In this document: in pieces, positions 33,637 through 45,368 of the stretch
Numbering within the stretch: the first letter of the stretch is position 1
Layout of the letters: every line of letters starts with the position of its first letter
DNA from: Linum tenue
Taxonomy: Eukaryota > Streptophyta > Magnoliopsida > Malpighiales > Linaceae
NCBI GenBank assembly: GCA_946122785.1
Contig: CAMGYJ010000005.1
Location: 64,182,200 to 64,246,199, forward strand
Length of the DNA: 64,000 bases
Direction of reading: 5' to 3'
Translations under genes and position numbers: made by a program
The notes under the pieces: generated by a model
What the model was told of the DNA's origin: nothing
Seen by the model: only the letters and a program-made list of their open reading frames with translations
Database searches by the model: none

Positions 33637-35005
33637 GGCAAAATACACTTATATAGCCAAAATTTTGACGGTTTAACCAATTATAGCCACTTTTGGAGAA
33701 ATACCAAAAATATCCACTTCCATCCAATACTTTAACGGTGTTATCTAACATGCTGACTAGATTAACGGAAAAGCTGACTTGTCAATTTTTTGGTCAATAC
33801 CAATATGAGGTGGAATTAATGCAAAAATAAAAATAAATTATTAAACATTGTTTTATTTACTCTCTGCCCTATATGTTCTTTCCCTTCCTTTCCCCAGACC
33901 CAGTCGTCGCTCATCTCATCTCGTTTTCCCTCTCTCCACCGAAAACCTTCTCTCTCTTTGCTTCCCAATAATGGCGATTTTGAAACAGTGATTTGGGAAG
34001 ACGGGAAAATCGAATTAGATAGCGAACAAGAAGAAAAAACCACCAATGATGTCAGTGAAATTCTTCAGCGCTCACTTCGCGGATCTGTGCGCAATCGCTC
34101 ACTTCGCGAAATTACCAGTGGAGACCTGTGGTCGCAGATGGAAAAACCGCAGATAAACCCAGAAGTAGAATGACTTACCTATAACCTCTATCCAAATTGC
34201 GGATCTGGAAAAATCCAGAACCTTCATTTTCTTCATTTTCACCATCTCTCTCAAAGGCACTTCTTCTTCCTCTTCACAGTCGCTCTACAAGGAAACCTCT
34301 TCTCATCTTCTTTCTCAGTTTCTGGTCGAGCTTCCTCCCTCACACCCAACCGCCACCACCAACAACGCTAATCACGATGAGGGTTTGGAATCCAAACACA
34401 ACCCCAGGAACTAGAGATGGCAAAGCAATCAGAATCCTGGGTTTGGCGCAGTCGGAGCGGTAGGAGGAGCTGGGTTTTGTTCGTAGGAGAACAAGAACCA
34501 GAGAGGGCATATCAGATCTGGAGAAGCAGCGTTCGCTGGTTGTTTGGTTCGTTGATCGATGGATTTGATTCTCGAAAAAATAGGGGTCAGGGAATGATTT
34601 CGAGGCCGAGAAGGAGTCGGTACTCGGTAGAGAGGAAGCTTAGAGAGCTCCGGGAAAGAGGAGAAACTCGAGACGCTAGGGAACTATATCGAGGAAAGAA
34701 GGATTAGGGTTAGAGCCAGTGAGCTCGAGGTGGAGAAGAGACGGAAAGCAGTGAAGGCGAAGGAGAAGGAAATCAAACGGAGGTGTGATAATTTGGGATC
34801 CAGAGAGGGAGAATTGATAAGTTGGCGCCTAGTCAGCAAATCGTCAAAGAAGTTGACGGTGTTAATGATACCGTTAAAGTATCTAACGGAAATGGCTATA
34901 TTTGTCCAACACCCTATACAAAATCTGGCTATAAGTGGTATTTCTCAAAATTTGGCTATTATTTGCACAAACGCGAAAGTTTTGGCTATACAAATGTATA
35001 TTGCC
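33637..35005. mobile_element. Mutator-like element with foreign DNA (possible Pack-MULE)
   Basis: The left end GGCAAAATACACTTATATAGCC and the inverse of the right end (GGCAATATACATTTGTATAGCC) pair. Similarity continues about 150 bp inward (ACTTTAACGGT on both sides). Flanks ACAAAATTA and AAAAAATTA are one change apart and fit a 9-bp duplication. The interior (33890-34800) is GC-richer, with CT-rich leader-like sequence and short plus-strand frames, so it looks captured. Confidence 0.65.
33958..34720 (+). pseudogene. Captured coding-like fragments inside the MULE
   Basis: Frame 33958-34173 (71 residues) contains GDFETVIWEDGKIELDSEQ, with a distant look of plant bHLH N-terminal motifs of the (E/T)x(I/L)WE(D/N)G(K/Q)I type; that link is weak. 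Later frames (34197-34463, 34417-34707) are rich in Ser/Pro, then Arg/Glu (RKLRELRERGETRDARE), suggesting a coiled coil. No single frame joins them and no function is claimed. Confidence 0.3.
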
Positions 35006-38000
35006 AAAAAAATTAAGTAAGTTCTAACAAGCAAATTAGTCAAAATCCCGATTTAAATCGTAAAATCCGTAGTAATAATCCCGATTTAAATCCTAAAATC
35101 CTACGGTTTTACAATTTCACTTACCTGTTCCGATTCTTATTTCACTATAAATCTATGGGCCTTAAAATCCTACACTATTCATGATTTAAATCTTTAAAAT
35201 CTTGCGAGTTTACGATTCAAATCTTTGGGTAAGTTTTAGTTTTTCCCCCAGAATTTGCAAAATTACGCCTAATTTTTTACTCCACCTACATCATCTAGTT
35301 TTTACACATAACTACCATCGACCATTATCAATTCACATCAACGTATTAATCATAACCAATTCACCACTTCCTAACATTATCCTTGATAAATCAGAATATT
35401 AATCTTGAGAAGTTAGAGCCAACATACAAAAAGAGGCCTTTAAAAGATTTAAAAAAAAGGTCGACTCAGTTGTTTGCCTCTTGAAGAAATGAGAGTCAAC
35501 CCTCTTGAGCAAGAATCTAACTGCAGAAAGCCAGAAACCAAATTTGTTTATTTCGCTTCTACTTTGTTTAATTCCAATTCATCAATCCTCGCCTCTCTTT
35601 TTTAAAAAAAAAAAAAGAACACCCAACCCGTTGGAGCCAACACGCCTAGTTGTCAATCGAAGAATTCAGAATATCATTCAAAAGAAAGAATTCCAATCCA
35701 CTATTTCTTAGAGGGGGAAGAGGATTCATTGTTCCTTTCGTCTCATCAGATGTCCTCTTGTGACTTGTAAGCAAGGAAGCTTCGCCTTGAAAGAGTTTTA
35801 GCTATTGCAGCATACCCCTTCACAATGACTGAGGATCCAATTCAAACCAGTTGAGCTAATTTTGGAGCGATTCAGTACCTTGCTGCCAAGAGGATAAAGT
35901 TGCATTTGCAAAGTTTAACAAGGATAAGTGATCAACCAGGAAGTTGGCTTGCATAACTCACAACCGACAATAAACATATGATGAATAGCTACGACATAAA
36001 TAACGGTGGATTGTGCATGTTGGATAAGTTGTTGGTTTCAACAATATTATGACAAAATAAGTCTGAAAATTTCTCCTAAACCAACCCTAATAAGCAAATA
36101 AGTCATTCATAATCCCTAGGTCGCGTATAGTAGGGATTAAGCGCCTTGAGACACGATTAGTCAATTGGGGGCGTGTTAAAGAGCAACTGAAGGACCAAAG
36201 GAAATAAGAAAAAAAGGCATTTGTCTTCCCCAAAATGACATCATCTCAAACTACCTTTGTCGTGTGTCCATACTTCTTTAGTCATTACTCATTCCCTCAA
36301 TTTGTAAAATAAATCATAATTCTAGGTTAGAAAGTTGCTTCTCATCCCACACTCATTTTGTAACTAACGAGGTGGAAGAAGAGGACGATGGGAAGGAGAT
36401 TTCTTTTTAGGATGGCGAAGATAAAGTGGTTATTGGACAAACCTATTTTGATGACGATGAATGAAGTTGTTTTTAAGTGTTTGCCTTTATTTCCTTGAAC
36501 TTCTTGTTGCGATGAACTTGTGTTCTAACTTTTTATGAATTTATTATCCTATAAACTTGTGATTCTAGAAAATTATGACATGTTTTGCTTGTTGTTGAGG
36601 ATTTAGTAAATTATTAATCATTTGAACATAAATAAAAAGTTGTAAAATTCTTATAAATATTAAATATTGTTATTTTCACTTCAAACGCCTAGACACTATC
36701 TAAATGTATTAGGCACTAGGTAGAATCTCAATGTCCTCCTCATACATCTTCTTGAATCGTGAGAGGATATGAAATTGCTTCCAACTCATCTCCATTGATT
36801 GCTAGTTGTCGAATTGTTATTTGAATATAACATATTTATGATATGTAGCCTATAGCTTTGCAAATTGTTTGAAATGCATAATTTCATATAACATCAAAGT
36901 GCCATCAAAATTATATTTTAGTTTTTGAAATTTTGATAATCTTTCATCAATGAACGAACATTCTATTCTCAATGTTTATCACACTCATGAATAACTATTC
37001 ATGACCCTTTTGTTTAATGATCCAACTAGTTAGTGGACTATACTTGAATAGAAAATTGACATAACAAAAAAAATTAAGAGTTTGCATGAAAAAGTGTAGC
37101 ATAAATAGGAAACACATAGCCATAAGTTCTACTGTTCTAACCAATAATTTGTTCCATTGTAGGGGGAACAATACATATATATCAATATATAAACCTTAAA
37201 GTATTCTAAACAATGCAACAATAAAATTAATAAGAAAATAACATTTCTCATCCATACTACATGTCATAAAAAACATATATCAGCCAACATATTCAAAATT
37301 TAGTTGAAGGCCAATATTATTTCTTGAGCAAACAAAATCAAACCTTTTTTTGTGGTACCCGCCCTGCTAATGTGTCTATGAAAACTCCATTCTAACTGCT
37401 TGATTTGCCTAATAGTTTTTAGAAATAATCTACAAATTTGGTTTTCATAAATTGTGTTCTTTCAAACTCACATTTAGATCCAATCATGTTGGATTATCAA
37501 GAGATCTAAACTTTAGTAGTTGACGGAACTAAAACTTCCAAAGAGATAATCTACAAATTTGGTTTTCATAAATTGTGTTCTTTCAAACTCACATTTGGAT
37601 CCAATCATGTTGGATCATCAAGAGATCTAAACTTTAGTAGTTGACGGAACTAAAACTTTCACAAAATTGGTCACTTATAGTTTGAACAAAAATATCATTA
37701 ATTTTTGTTAGTTCTAAAAATACATATAATATATAAAAATTCTACATCGCTTCTACGCATTCAATTTTATAATTTAATATGTAATATTCGAACAAAGATA
37801 TTTGAGTTGCGAATTTTTATATAGTATATTTGGCGATTGAGCTCATGCATAAAATTGATATCAACTCATCTTCTATTGATTATATGGCCCATGCTTTCTT
37901 TTCTTTATACTTCCACTCTACATGCATGTGCAACTGTAACTCCATTTTTTTTTACCAAAATCAAATGTCATACTGTTATAGCAGATTGAGTATCCATAAC

Positions 38001-38434
38001 CATAAGACAGTAAACCCACGGAGAGAGAAAGGAAGAACCAATTAAACCTGAAAAAAGTAAACGAAAATTAACCCCACTCCCAGTTACAGTGCCAACTCCC
38101 ACCCACCGAGACACAAAAAAGATGGTCAAGCTTTGCACAAAGGAAAGCGTCTCCCTTTCACTGCAATGATTCACAGACTTTTACGAATAATATGGGGAAT
38201 CACAACACCAAAATCCAAAAAAGAGAAAGCTCGGAAAAAAGAAACAAAAATAAAAACTCCTAGTAATTAATTTACGAACGGGCTCTATCATTCTCCAAAC
38301 TTTTCCTTTTTGATATATGCACACATTGAAGTTGAACACCCTCCTCAGTCCTCAATCAATATCATCAGGAGCTTCCTCCTCCTGTAAATTGGGAAATTCA
38401 CACTAAAATACTGCTACAACAACAACAACAACTC
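35006..38434. other. Long AT-rich intergenic stretch
   Basis: No supported gene. It holds GATTTAAATC-type repeats (35050-35220), a possible decayed transposon tail near 36110-36460, a 121-bp tandem duplication (37427-37668) and the 3' flank of the MYB gene. Confidence 0.4.
37427..37668. repeat. Tandem duplication of a 121-bp unit
   Basis: Two copies start AATCTACAAATTTGGTTTTC at 37427 and 37548 and end at GACGGAACTAAAACTT, with very few differences. Confidence 0.85.
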
Positions 38435-39534
38435 CTACTGATGCTGCAGCGACTGCATCTGATAAACCAATCCACCATACGCCCCAAGTTGCATCATCAT
38501 CAAATCCTTCTGCTCTTGCACCACCCTGCTTCCTCCGTACGTTGACATCCCACACAAATTCACCACATTATTATTACTGTTAATGTTATTGAACCCAGTC
38601 GCTAGCGGATCCGCAACACTCCCCTCTGTTACTTCGCCGTTGTTGTTGTTGTTGTTGCCTCGCGAATTCCAGTCCAGAATGAACCCTTTCCCCGCTGCCC
38701 CCGCCGGTGGTGACTGGGCGGTGGTTGTCGAATGGTCCGGCGACGACGGCGACAGAGTCGTAGCAGATGATGACTTGATGATGTTGTTGTTGGTGTCGTG
38801 AGGGTGAGGGAGATTGACGGTGGTGATATCATGTATGCTAGATCGCCTCTTGTCTTTCCCTCCCGTGCTCTGCCGAATGAAATACTTCTGGGCATGACTC
38901 GCCACTTGCGTCGGCGTCCGAGTCGTCACGAAGTTCCGCGATATGTTCCTCCAATCTCCCTTCCCGTACCTCTGCAGCCCCAGCAGAAATTGCCTAAAAC
39001 CCACACAGTCAATATCAGTTGCAGCATCTCGCCCAGCAGTTGTAATCTCAAACCATTATTATTATTAAATTAAAATTAACTACGCCAAAGGAAATTTCAC
39101 CTGTGCTCTTCCTCCGTCCAGGGGACGCCTTTCTTCCTTTCGTGGTCGGAAGGGCGACCGCCGCCCCTCTTGGTCGCGCCGGGGCAGTAGAAGTGTTTGA
39201 GATCGTCGTAGCTCTGACTATTCACCCAGTCCAGAGTGAAGGCGTCCACCGCAGCTTCGTACCCCGGGACGGGGATGAGCCCTGCCTCGATGTCGCTGAC
39301 GTCTTCTTCCAGTTCTCTGTACTGTTTGATGACGTCGCCGACGGTCTTCCCCGGGATCATGGCGGCGACTTTGGCCCACCGATCGGGGGTGTCTTTGTCG
39401 TAGAGGGCCAGAGCGTTCTCGAACCGCTTGTTCTCTTCCGCCGTCCATCGAGTCACTTTGCTCTCCTGGAACAGCCAGCTCGAGTTGTGGATGTAGGAAG
39501 AGGGAGACAGGATTTCGATTCCCCTGCTGCTCAT
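38435..39534 (-). CDS. DIVARICATA-type two-repeat MYB transcription factor
   Basis: Two exons: 39534-39101 and 38993-38435, with a 107-bp GT-AG intron (39100-38994). The product is 330 residues. Residues about 28-80 form a SANT/MYB repeat ([40 protein letters not shown]). A second repeat (about 136-186) has [31 protein letters not shown] and the plant SHAQKYF motif, split by the intron after EEEH. Between them is the conserved [19 protein letters not shown]. The C-terminus is Ser/Thr-rich with Asn runs. The family acts in the nucleus as DNA-binding regulators of I-box or TATCCA-like sites and pairs with RAD-like proteins. [11 protein letters not shown] matches the usual family start; the frame is open 49 codons further upstream, probably 5' UTR. 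Identity as MYB is firm; the subfamily target is inferred. Confidence 0.92.
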
Positions 39535-41066
39535 GGATTGGCCTTTATTTCTTGAGAGAAAGGGAGTGGGTGAATTGAATTCCCAAAGAGCAGCCGTTGC
39601 AAAAACCCCAGATGGGAAAATGCTGAGGAAGAAGGTAGTGGGTGGGAGGGGAAGGCAAGGGAAGGGAATTTTTATGACCAAAGAGCATCAAATGGACAAG
39701 GGAAGCAAGCCTTCTTTTCTTTTTTTCGTATTTGGCTGAATGGAATCCTCCTCTCAGCTCAGTGGCCTTTCCTTTCTTTCTCTCTTGTTCTCACATCAGC
39801 ACTAAGTTGAGGAATCTGGAAAAGTCTCCAGCTTTCCAAAATCCAAGGGCGGAGAGAGAAAAGAAACTGAAGAGAACCCAATCAACTAACAGCCTCTCCC
39901 ACAGCCACAGCCAGAGTAGAAAGGAAACACAGAGCACCAAAGAAAAAAGCAGATCTCGTGAATAGTTATCACATAGAATAGGCATAAACCCTAGTCCACA
40001 TCTCGGATCCGAACCACCAAAAGGAAGCAATTGGAGACCCAAAAAGAAAACCCAACATCGGATTTTCAAACGGTGGCCACGGAATTTCGCCCCCCCCAAA
40101 GCTTTTCTTGCTTTTGCCTCTACCACTCAGCTCAAGGACCAAAAGATACCCCCGCTTAGACCCATTGCAAAAGGAGAAAAGAAAACCACCCAACTGAGAA
40201 CAGAACAGAGGAATACTGTTCCAAAAACCAAACAGAAACGAAAATTGATTTATACTTTGCTACTAATAGCAGCAACTGAAACTGAAACAGGGCCGAAAAG
40301 GCACAAACAGGGAAGAAAAGCAGAGCCGAGAGACCGTGTGAAGGAGAAAGGGGGGAAATGAAATGGGGCAAAACAATATGCGCCAGCTCCTATTTCTTTG
40401 CTACTTGGCGACACAGAGGGGGTGAGAGAGTGAGAAAAGGGAAAGGATTGACAGGGAAAGAAAGCGAGAGAGAGAAAGAGAGATCTATGGAGCTCCTCGT
40501 AAGAATGAGGAGCAGAAAGCGAAGGAGGGAGGAGAGAGAAAGCGATAAAAGGAGGTCAATGCTGTTGAGTTGTGATTGGTGGGATTAGTTTGTTTTTTGT
40601 GAGCGCTCGCCTGCTACTGCCGCTGGCCAATGGGAACCTTATAAGTTATAACAATTCACAAACCATTCAAAGCCGTTGGATATTCATCTCCAGGATCGAT
40701 CTAAGGGTCCAGTCATAAGGGAAAAGGAAAACTATAGATTATTTATATTTATATTTATATGGGAGAAAACAATAGATCGTTAATTACCACAAGTCCACAG
40801 CTTTTTTCACTCTCGATGATTAATTAGACGTCGTGCAATCAAACCTCCAATTGCGAGTATCCGATCGTTCTCGACCCGGTTAATGAAAGAAATTTCTATA
40901 TTTATTAGATTTGGAATAGATATATTGTAAAATTTTTGATAGAAATGGGATGGATATGATTTTAGCTTCTCTACATACTTATGTTCACAGACGTCTCACC
41001 CAGAAAATTTCTTCATATATAAAAAGTACAGAGATCAAATTGTAACCTTTGTGAATGAAAAAAAAG
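39535..41066. promoter_or_regulatory. Upstream region of the MYB gene
   Basis: The minus strand upstream of the start has a CT-rich leader (about 40430-40560, plus-strand GA repeats), CCAAT-type sequence near 40575 and 40630, and an ATAACTTATAAGG candidate TATA near 40640. The transcription start is therefore probably near 40550-40600, implying a ~1-kb 5' UTR or a 5' UTR intron. The small open frames here are not supported as genes. Confidence 0.4.
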
Positions 41067-41947
41067 TAGGGTTGGTAAACGGTTATCATCTTAATGGGGT
41101 AACCAAAAATCGAACCGGGACCGGTGGTTAACGATTACACCGATAATCAATTAAATATTAAACGATCAGTTCTCGGTAGCCACATTTTGCTAATTACTAA
41201 CAGATGGTTAAACGGTTAGTAATTAACAGTTAAACGGTTAATCGACTAACCAATTACGACTATCCTTGTAGTTAGGGTCGAAAATAATATGTCTCTATGA
41301 GATGTAGGGATAGGCCTAAAATAATGAGATATTTGATGCCTACACTATCCTTTTACTATCCTAGTTGTAATATTGACTTACATTCAAATGAAAATAATTT
41401 CAAGGACAAACTTTAGAAAGAGCATAGTAGAAAATTGAACTTGCACACAGTAGCTCGACAACAATTAGTAACATTTGAGCTAGCATGTAATTTGGTGGGG
41501 TTTATGAGTTGAGTAATTGTTGTTGGATCTCTTATTCTTGTGTGCTTCTTTAATCAAATTTGATGGTAGAATGATGTAATTGTGTACATGTGTTGGATGG
41601 AGCTTATTATGGATCGATATTCATGTTAAATTATTTTTATTCAATGATACCAACTTAAAAAAAAGGAACACTACGTATGTAGGAAAAAATCTACAAAAAT
41701 GCACAATGGAAAAATAGAGTAGGCATTTTGTGGTTAGGTTATCGATCAATTATTTTGGTATAATCTTGTTGGATCACTTGTTTAATGGTTATCTTGTTAA
41801 CCAGTAAAATAACTGAAAACTGATTAAATGGTTACGGTTAACTGACTAATATAAACAGTGGGATTAACAATGAGCACAAAGTGCTTAACGGTTAAGCGAG
41901 AATCGACTAAATGGTTCCGGTAATAACCGAACCGATTGTCAGCCCTA
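41067..41947. mobile_element. Non-autonomous hAT-type element
   Basis: The left end TAGGGTTGGTAAACGGTTA and the inverse of the right end (TAGGGCTGACAATCGGTTC) form the inverted repeat. Flanking 8-mers AAAAAAAG and AAAAAAGG fit an hAT 8-bp duplication with one change in a poly-A run. Both subterminal regions are dense in GGTTAAC and ACGGTTA words, probable transposase sites. No frame. Confidence 0.7.
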
Positions 41948-42588
41948 AAAAAAGGTAAATATCATAAATTGGCGCAAACTTTACATAAATAGACTACTTT
42001 GACCTATGGGTTCTGAAATACCCAGTTTTAATCTAAACTATGCACCATCTAGACTATTTTGACCGAATCCGTGGGTTGACCATCAAATTGGACGGCAGTC
42101 ACCATTGACTAATGGTTAACGAACCAGGTAATTGTCACGTCAGCCTAAAAATTTAAAAATTCAAATTCAAATTATTTTTCCTAATTTCTATTATTTGATT
42201 ATTTCATATTTGAACCCCGCAACCACACAACCCTACACCTTTCACTGACACCCTTTCTTTTTCCAGATACTCCTTTCAATCGAAATTCAACGAGCGTCGG
42301 TGATCTCTTCACCATCCCACAGATCATGCCAAATCCATAGTTCACCTCACTCTACTCTTCTTTTTGCATCCACCATCGTCCACTACCAGGTAAAAATTTC
42401 CTAGATCCCCCTTTCAATCGAAATGCAACAACCAATTGTTTGTCTTCTTCTTGTCTTCACCAGGGTTCTTTGTTGGAGTCTCCCCTTCGAATTCAAATCT
42501 ATCGCCTTCTCCACAAACTAAACAACGCCGAAAGAACCCTTAAACTACCACTGATCTCAACAACTTTTTATGATATGTTGTCCATATT

Positions 42589-43995
42589 TGACACGCTATT
42601 ACACAACACCAAACTACGACCAAGTATAATCTCAGTCCGGAAATGCAGAATAGTTACAAGTTCAATTTATCAACCCGTGGTCTAGATCTACTGCCTATTC
42701 CGTGATTATCTATTATCTAGCAGGACTAAGTTTAGTGAGAGTGATTGTAAACAAAAGCAGGAAATTGTTCGGTTTTCAAAAGCAAGGGAAGAGTCACTCG
42801 GGAAATGAATCCCCCTAGCTCCTTAGTTAGGTCAAAGTTGTAATTCCCTTTGGTTGATTTACTGTTGGTTAAACTGTGGAAGATCCGACAGTAGTTTGGA
42901 ATCTCTTAACCTGACCAAGCCCTCCTAGACAGAATAACCGCCAGACGACTAGTCTTCACCGGGAAAGAAAGCTAAGGCAATTAGCACAGAACTCCACTAC
43001 TGGAATTGAATTCCAGTACAAAGCAGTAAATTGACTAACTCTCGTATAATCAATTCACTGCTATCGATTGAAGAAGCTCTAACAACCTATTTAGATTCTA
43101 TTTATCACAGGTTGAAGCAGAAATCAAGAGAAGTTGATCAGGATTCAATTGACTCAATAAACACACCTTAATCGATTATAATCAAACAGTATATTAATCC
43201 AAAAGTCATTACAACTCAAATCCCTAACACATGGAACTAGGGTTCTTCATACCCAAGTGAGAAAGAGTTCTACTCCATAGAGGGAGAGAAGAAAACAGAA
43301 TACAAAGCAGTCATACTCATAATGATGGGAAGAATCTGCTTTGGGATGATAATCTTCATTCGCGGGATGAAATCCAAGCTTGATTGATGAAACCCAGCTC
43401 CAAAATCAACTCTAGGGTTTGTTCTTCGCACTTTCTCTCTCTAGGACTCTGTTTTTGCTCTCGAAATTCGATTCTCCCTCTCCAAAACCCGAAATTGGGT
43501 TTTTATGCAGCTGGCTGCGATTGCACGGCCAAAGTGCACGGCCGTGCAATCCCATAGTCTGCCCGTGCACCCCAAAACGCATCGTTTCATTTAATTCCAC
43601 CAGGGGTGCACGGCCATTGCACGGCCCGTGCAATCCGAGAGCCTGGCCGTGCAATGCTCTCGCAGAAATCAGCACGACCACAATTTCATCGTGCACAACC
43701 GTGCGAAAAACAGGGTCAGGTCGTGCAGCTTCTCGCTAAATCCTGCATGGCCACAAGGAAACCATGCACGGTCATGAGCTTTCCCGTCCTGGCCATGCAA
43801 CTTGTCTGATCTCCCTTCGCTCGTCCCGATTTTGCCCAATCGACCCCAAACTTGTGCTCAAACCTTCATTCACGCATTAAGACCTGAAATGTCATAAACA
43901 AGAACAACCTATCATAAAATTGGCTTAACCCAAGATCCGAGCCTCAAACAATATAAGAATGGTGGACAAAAACATGTGCAAATATCGAGTCATCA
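42589..43995 (-). repeat. 3' LTR of element 3
   Basis: 1407 bp, TGACACGCTATT to CGAGTCATCA. It contains a dense cluster of GCACGGCC / GGCCGTGC words (43510-43800). Short frames within the cluster (43412-43696 minus, 43419-43739 plus) are by-products of the repeated words. Confidence 0.9.
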
Positions 43996-44011
43996 AATTC
44001 CCCCACACTTA
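43996..44011 (-). other. Polypurine tract of element 3
   Basis: Minus strand TAAGTGTGGGGGAATT, identical to that of element 2, directly adjoining the 3' LTR. Confidence 0.8.
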
Positions 44012-45300
44012 ACTGTTTGTTTGTCCCCAAGCAAACCTGACTCAAACCAATGCAGCTCTCCATACCTTTACAACAACAAGCAACCCTGATCGTCGGCAGA
44101 GGATTTCCTAGATCATTTAGCAACTTACGAGGTCAATTGGTCTTCTAAGACGTCCCCTATCTCTCTCAATGCGAGTACTAGACTCAAGCCAGGATCATGA
44201 GAAGTAGTGGAACTAAGACAGTAAGTTCATGGATAAGGAGACTCTCACAAATTAACGACCAATGACTCTTTGTATCGGGTGCTCTTCCATTTCATCTCAC
44301 TTGTTGGAACCCATTTCCTTTATTATTTGTTTATTTTTCTTTTGTTTTCTTTTGTTGGGGTTCCAACTGCAGTTTTTATGCGCGGTTTGCCCTTATTAGG
44401 TGAGCAAAAGCAATTTCTATACATCTGTCGCTCGCCAGAGTACTTCTTTCAAATCATATTCCTCACTTCGTGTGGAGGGTCAATGAAATTAAGGGGGGTC
44501 GGAAGCTCTATCCGTGCCCTTAAAAACACATCCTCGAGTAGGGAAATCGTTCAACGAGTGGAAATTTTACTTGTACTATAGACAACTTAGCTTCACCTTG
44601 TCGGCCTACCCCACCAAGGATCACTAAAATCTCTTCCAAAACCCGATTTTGTGCAATGAACGGTGCCACACACGTTGGGCTTACCCCATGTTTTAGAAAT
44701 TTCAAATTTTTGACATGGAGGACCAACTGCTTTTTTTTCATTTCACACTTGAGCAGCCTTTTCCGATACACGAGTCCACAACACAACATAAGGAGAGTCA
44801 TCAATACCATATCAATCAACGATCATAAATCCACTACTTCACAAAATCAACCGGCACAGCAAAGAGACAGATAGGAAAAATCTTATACTTCAACATCCTC
44901 CATAGTGCTACAATTACCTCCTTAGGTTGCATATTACCATAAAGACTGTCAATTCAAAGCATACTGAGCAGGGTATTGCAGGGAACAGTACTTGGAGCCC
45001 TCAATTCATCAAATTTGACAGTGGAGTAGGCTCTAAGCACACAAACTCATCTATGCAGTCAAAGATAAACACCCCCCACACTTAAGCACGAAATTGCCCT
45101 CAATGGAGAAGAGGGAAAGATAAGGGGAACGATGTTACCGGAAAAACGGACTGTCGGGGGACTGGCGACTGGAAGGCAGACCAGTCAAGAGCAGGGGACT
45201 GGAGGGGGTCAGTCCATAGATCTAGAGTCATCAAAACACACTAGGTGATAGAAACCATAGTTCCAAGTGGAAAAACCAAAAAGAAAGAAAAGAAAAACAA
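44012..45300 (-). other. Conserved 3' noncoding block of element 3
   Basis: It matches 9679-10740 over most of its length and lacks long frames. After 45120 it holds GGACTGG/CCAGTC words also present at 10800-10875, then passes directly to the post-stop hairpin; no ORF1 lies between. Confidence 0.6.
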
Positions 45301-45306
45301 ACCGTG

Positions 45307-45324
45307 GTGGGGTCGTCTCCCCAC
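45307..45324 (-). other. Post-stop hairpin of element 3 (GTGGGG/CCCCAC)
   Basis: A 6-bp stem with loop TCGTCT, 45 bases from the tail stop at 45369. Same position and size as in the other two elements. Confidence 0.6.
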
Positions 45325-45368
45325 AAGCGCTTCTTTTACGTCTTTAGCGGGATGCAGAGAGTAGATGC

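Noticed and set aside
39103..39555. 150-residue plus-strand frame opposite the MYB exon
   Set aside because: It is the antisense shadow of a GC-rich coding exon; the minus frame has clear MYB motifs and splice sites.
40358..40588. Plus-strand frame in GA-rich DNA upstream of the MYB
   Set aside because: Low-complexity Arg/Glu/Lys composition caused by GA repeats; probably MYB leader or promoter on the other strand.
43412..43739. Open frames on both strands in the element 3 LTR
   Set aside because: They are produced by repeated GCACGGCC words with low stop-codon content; no protein motif.
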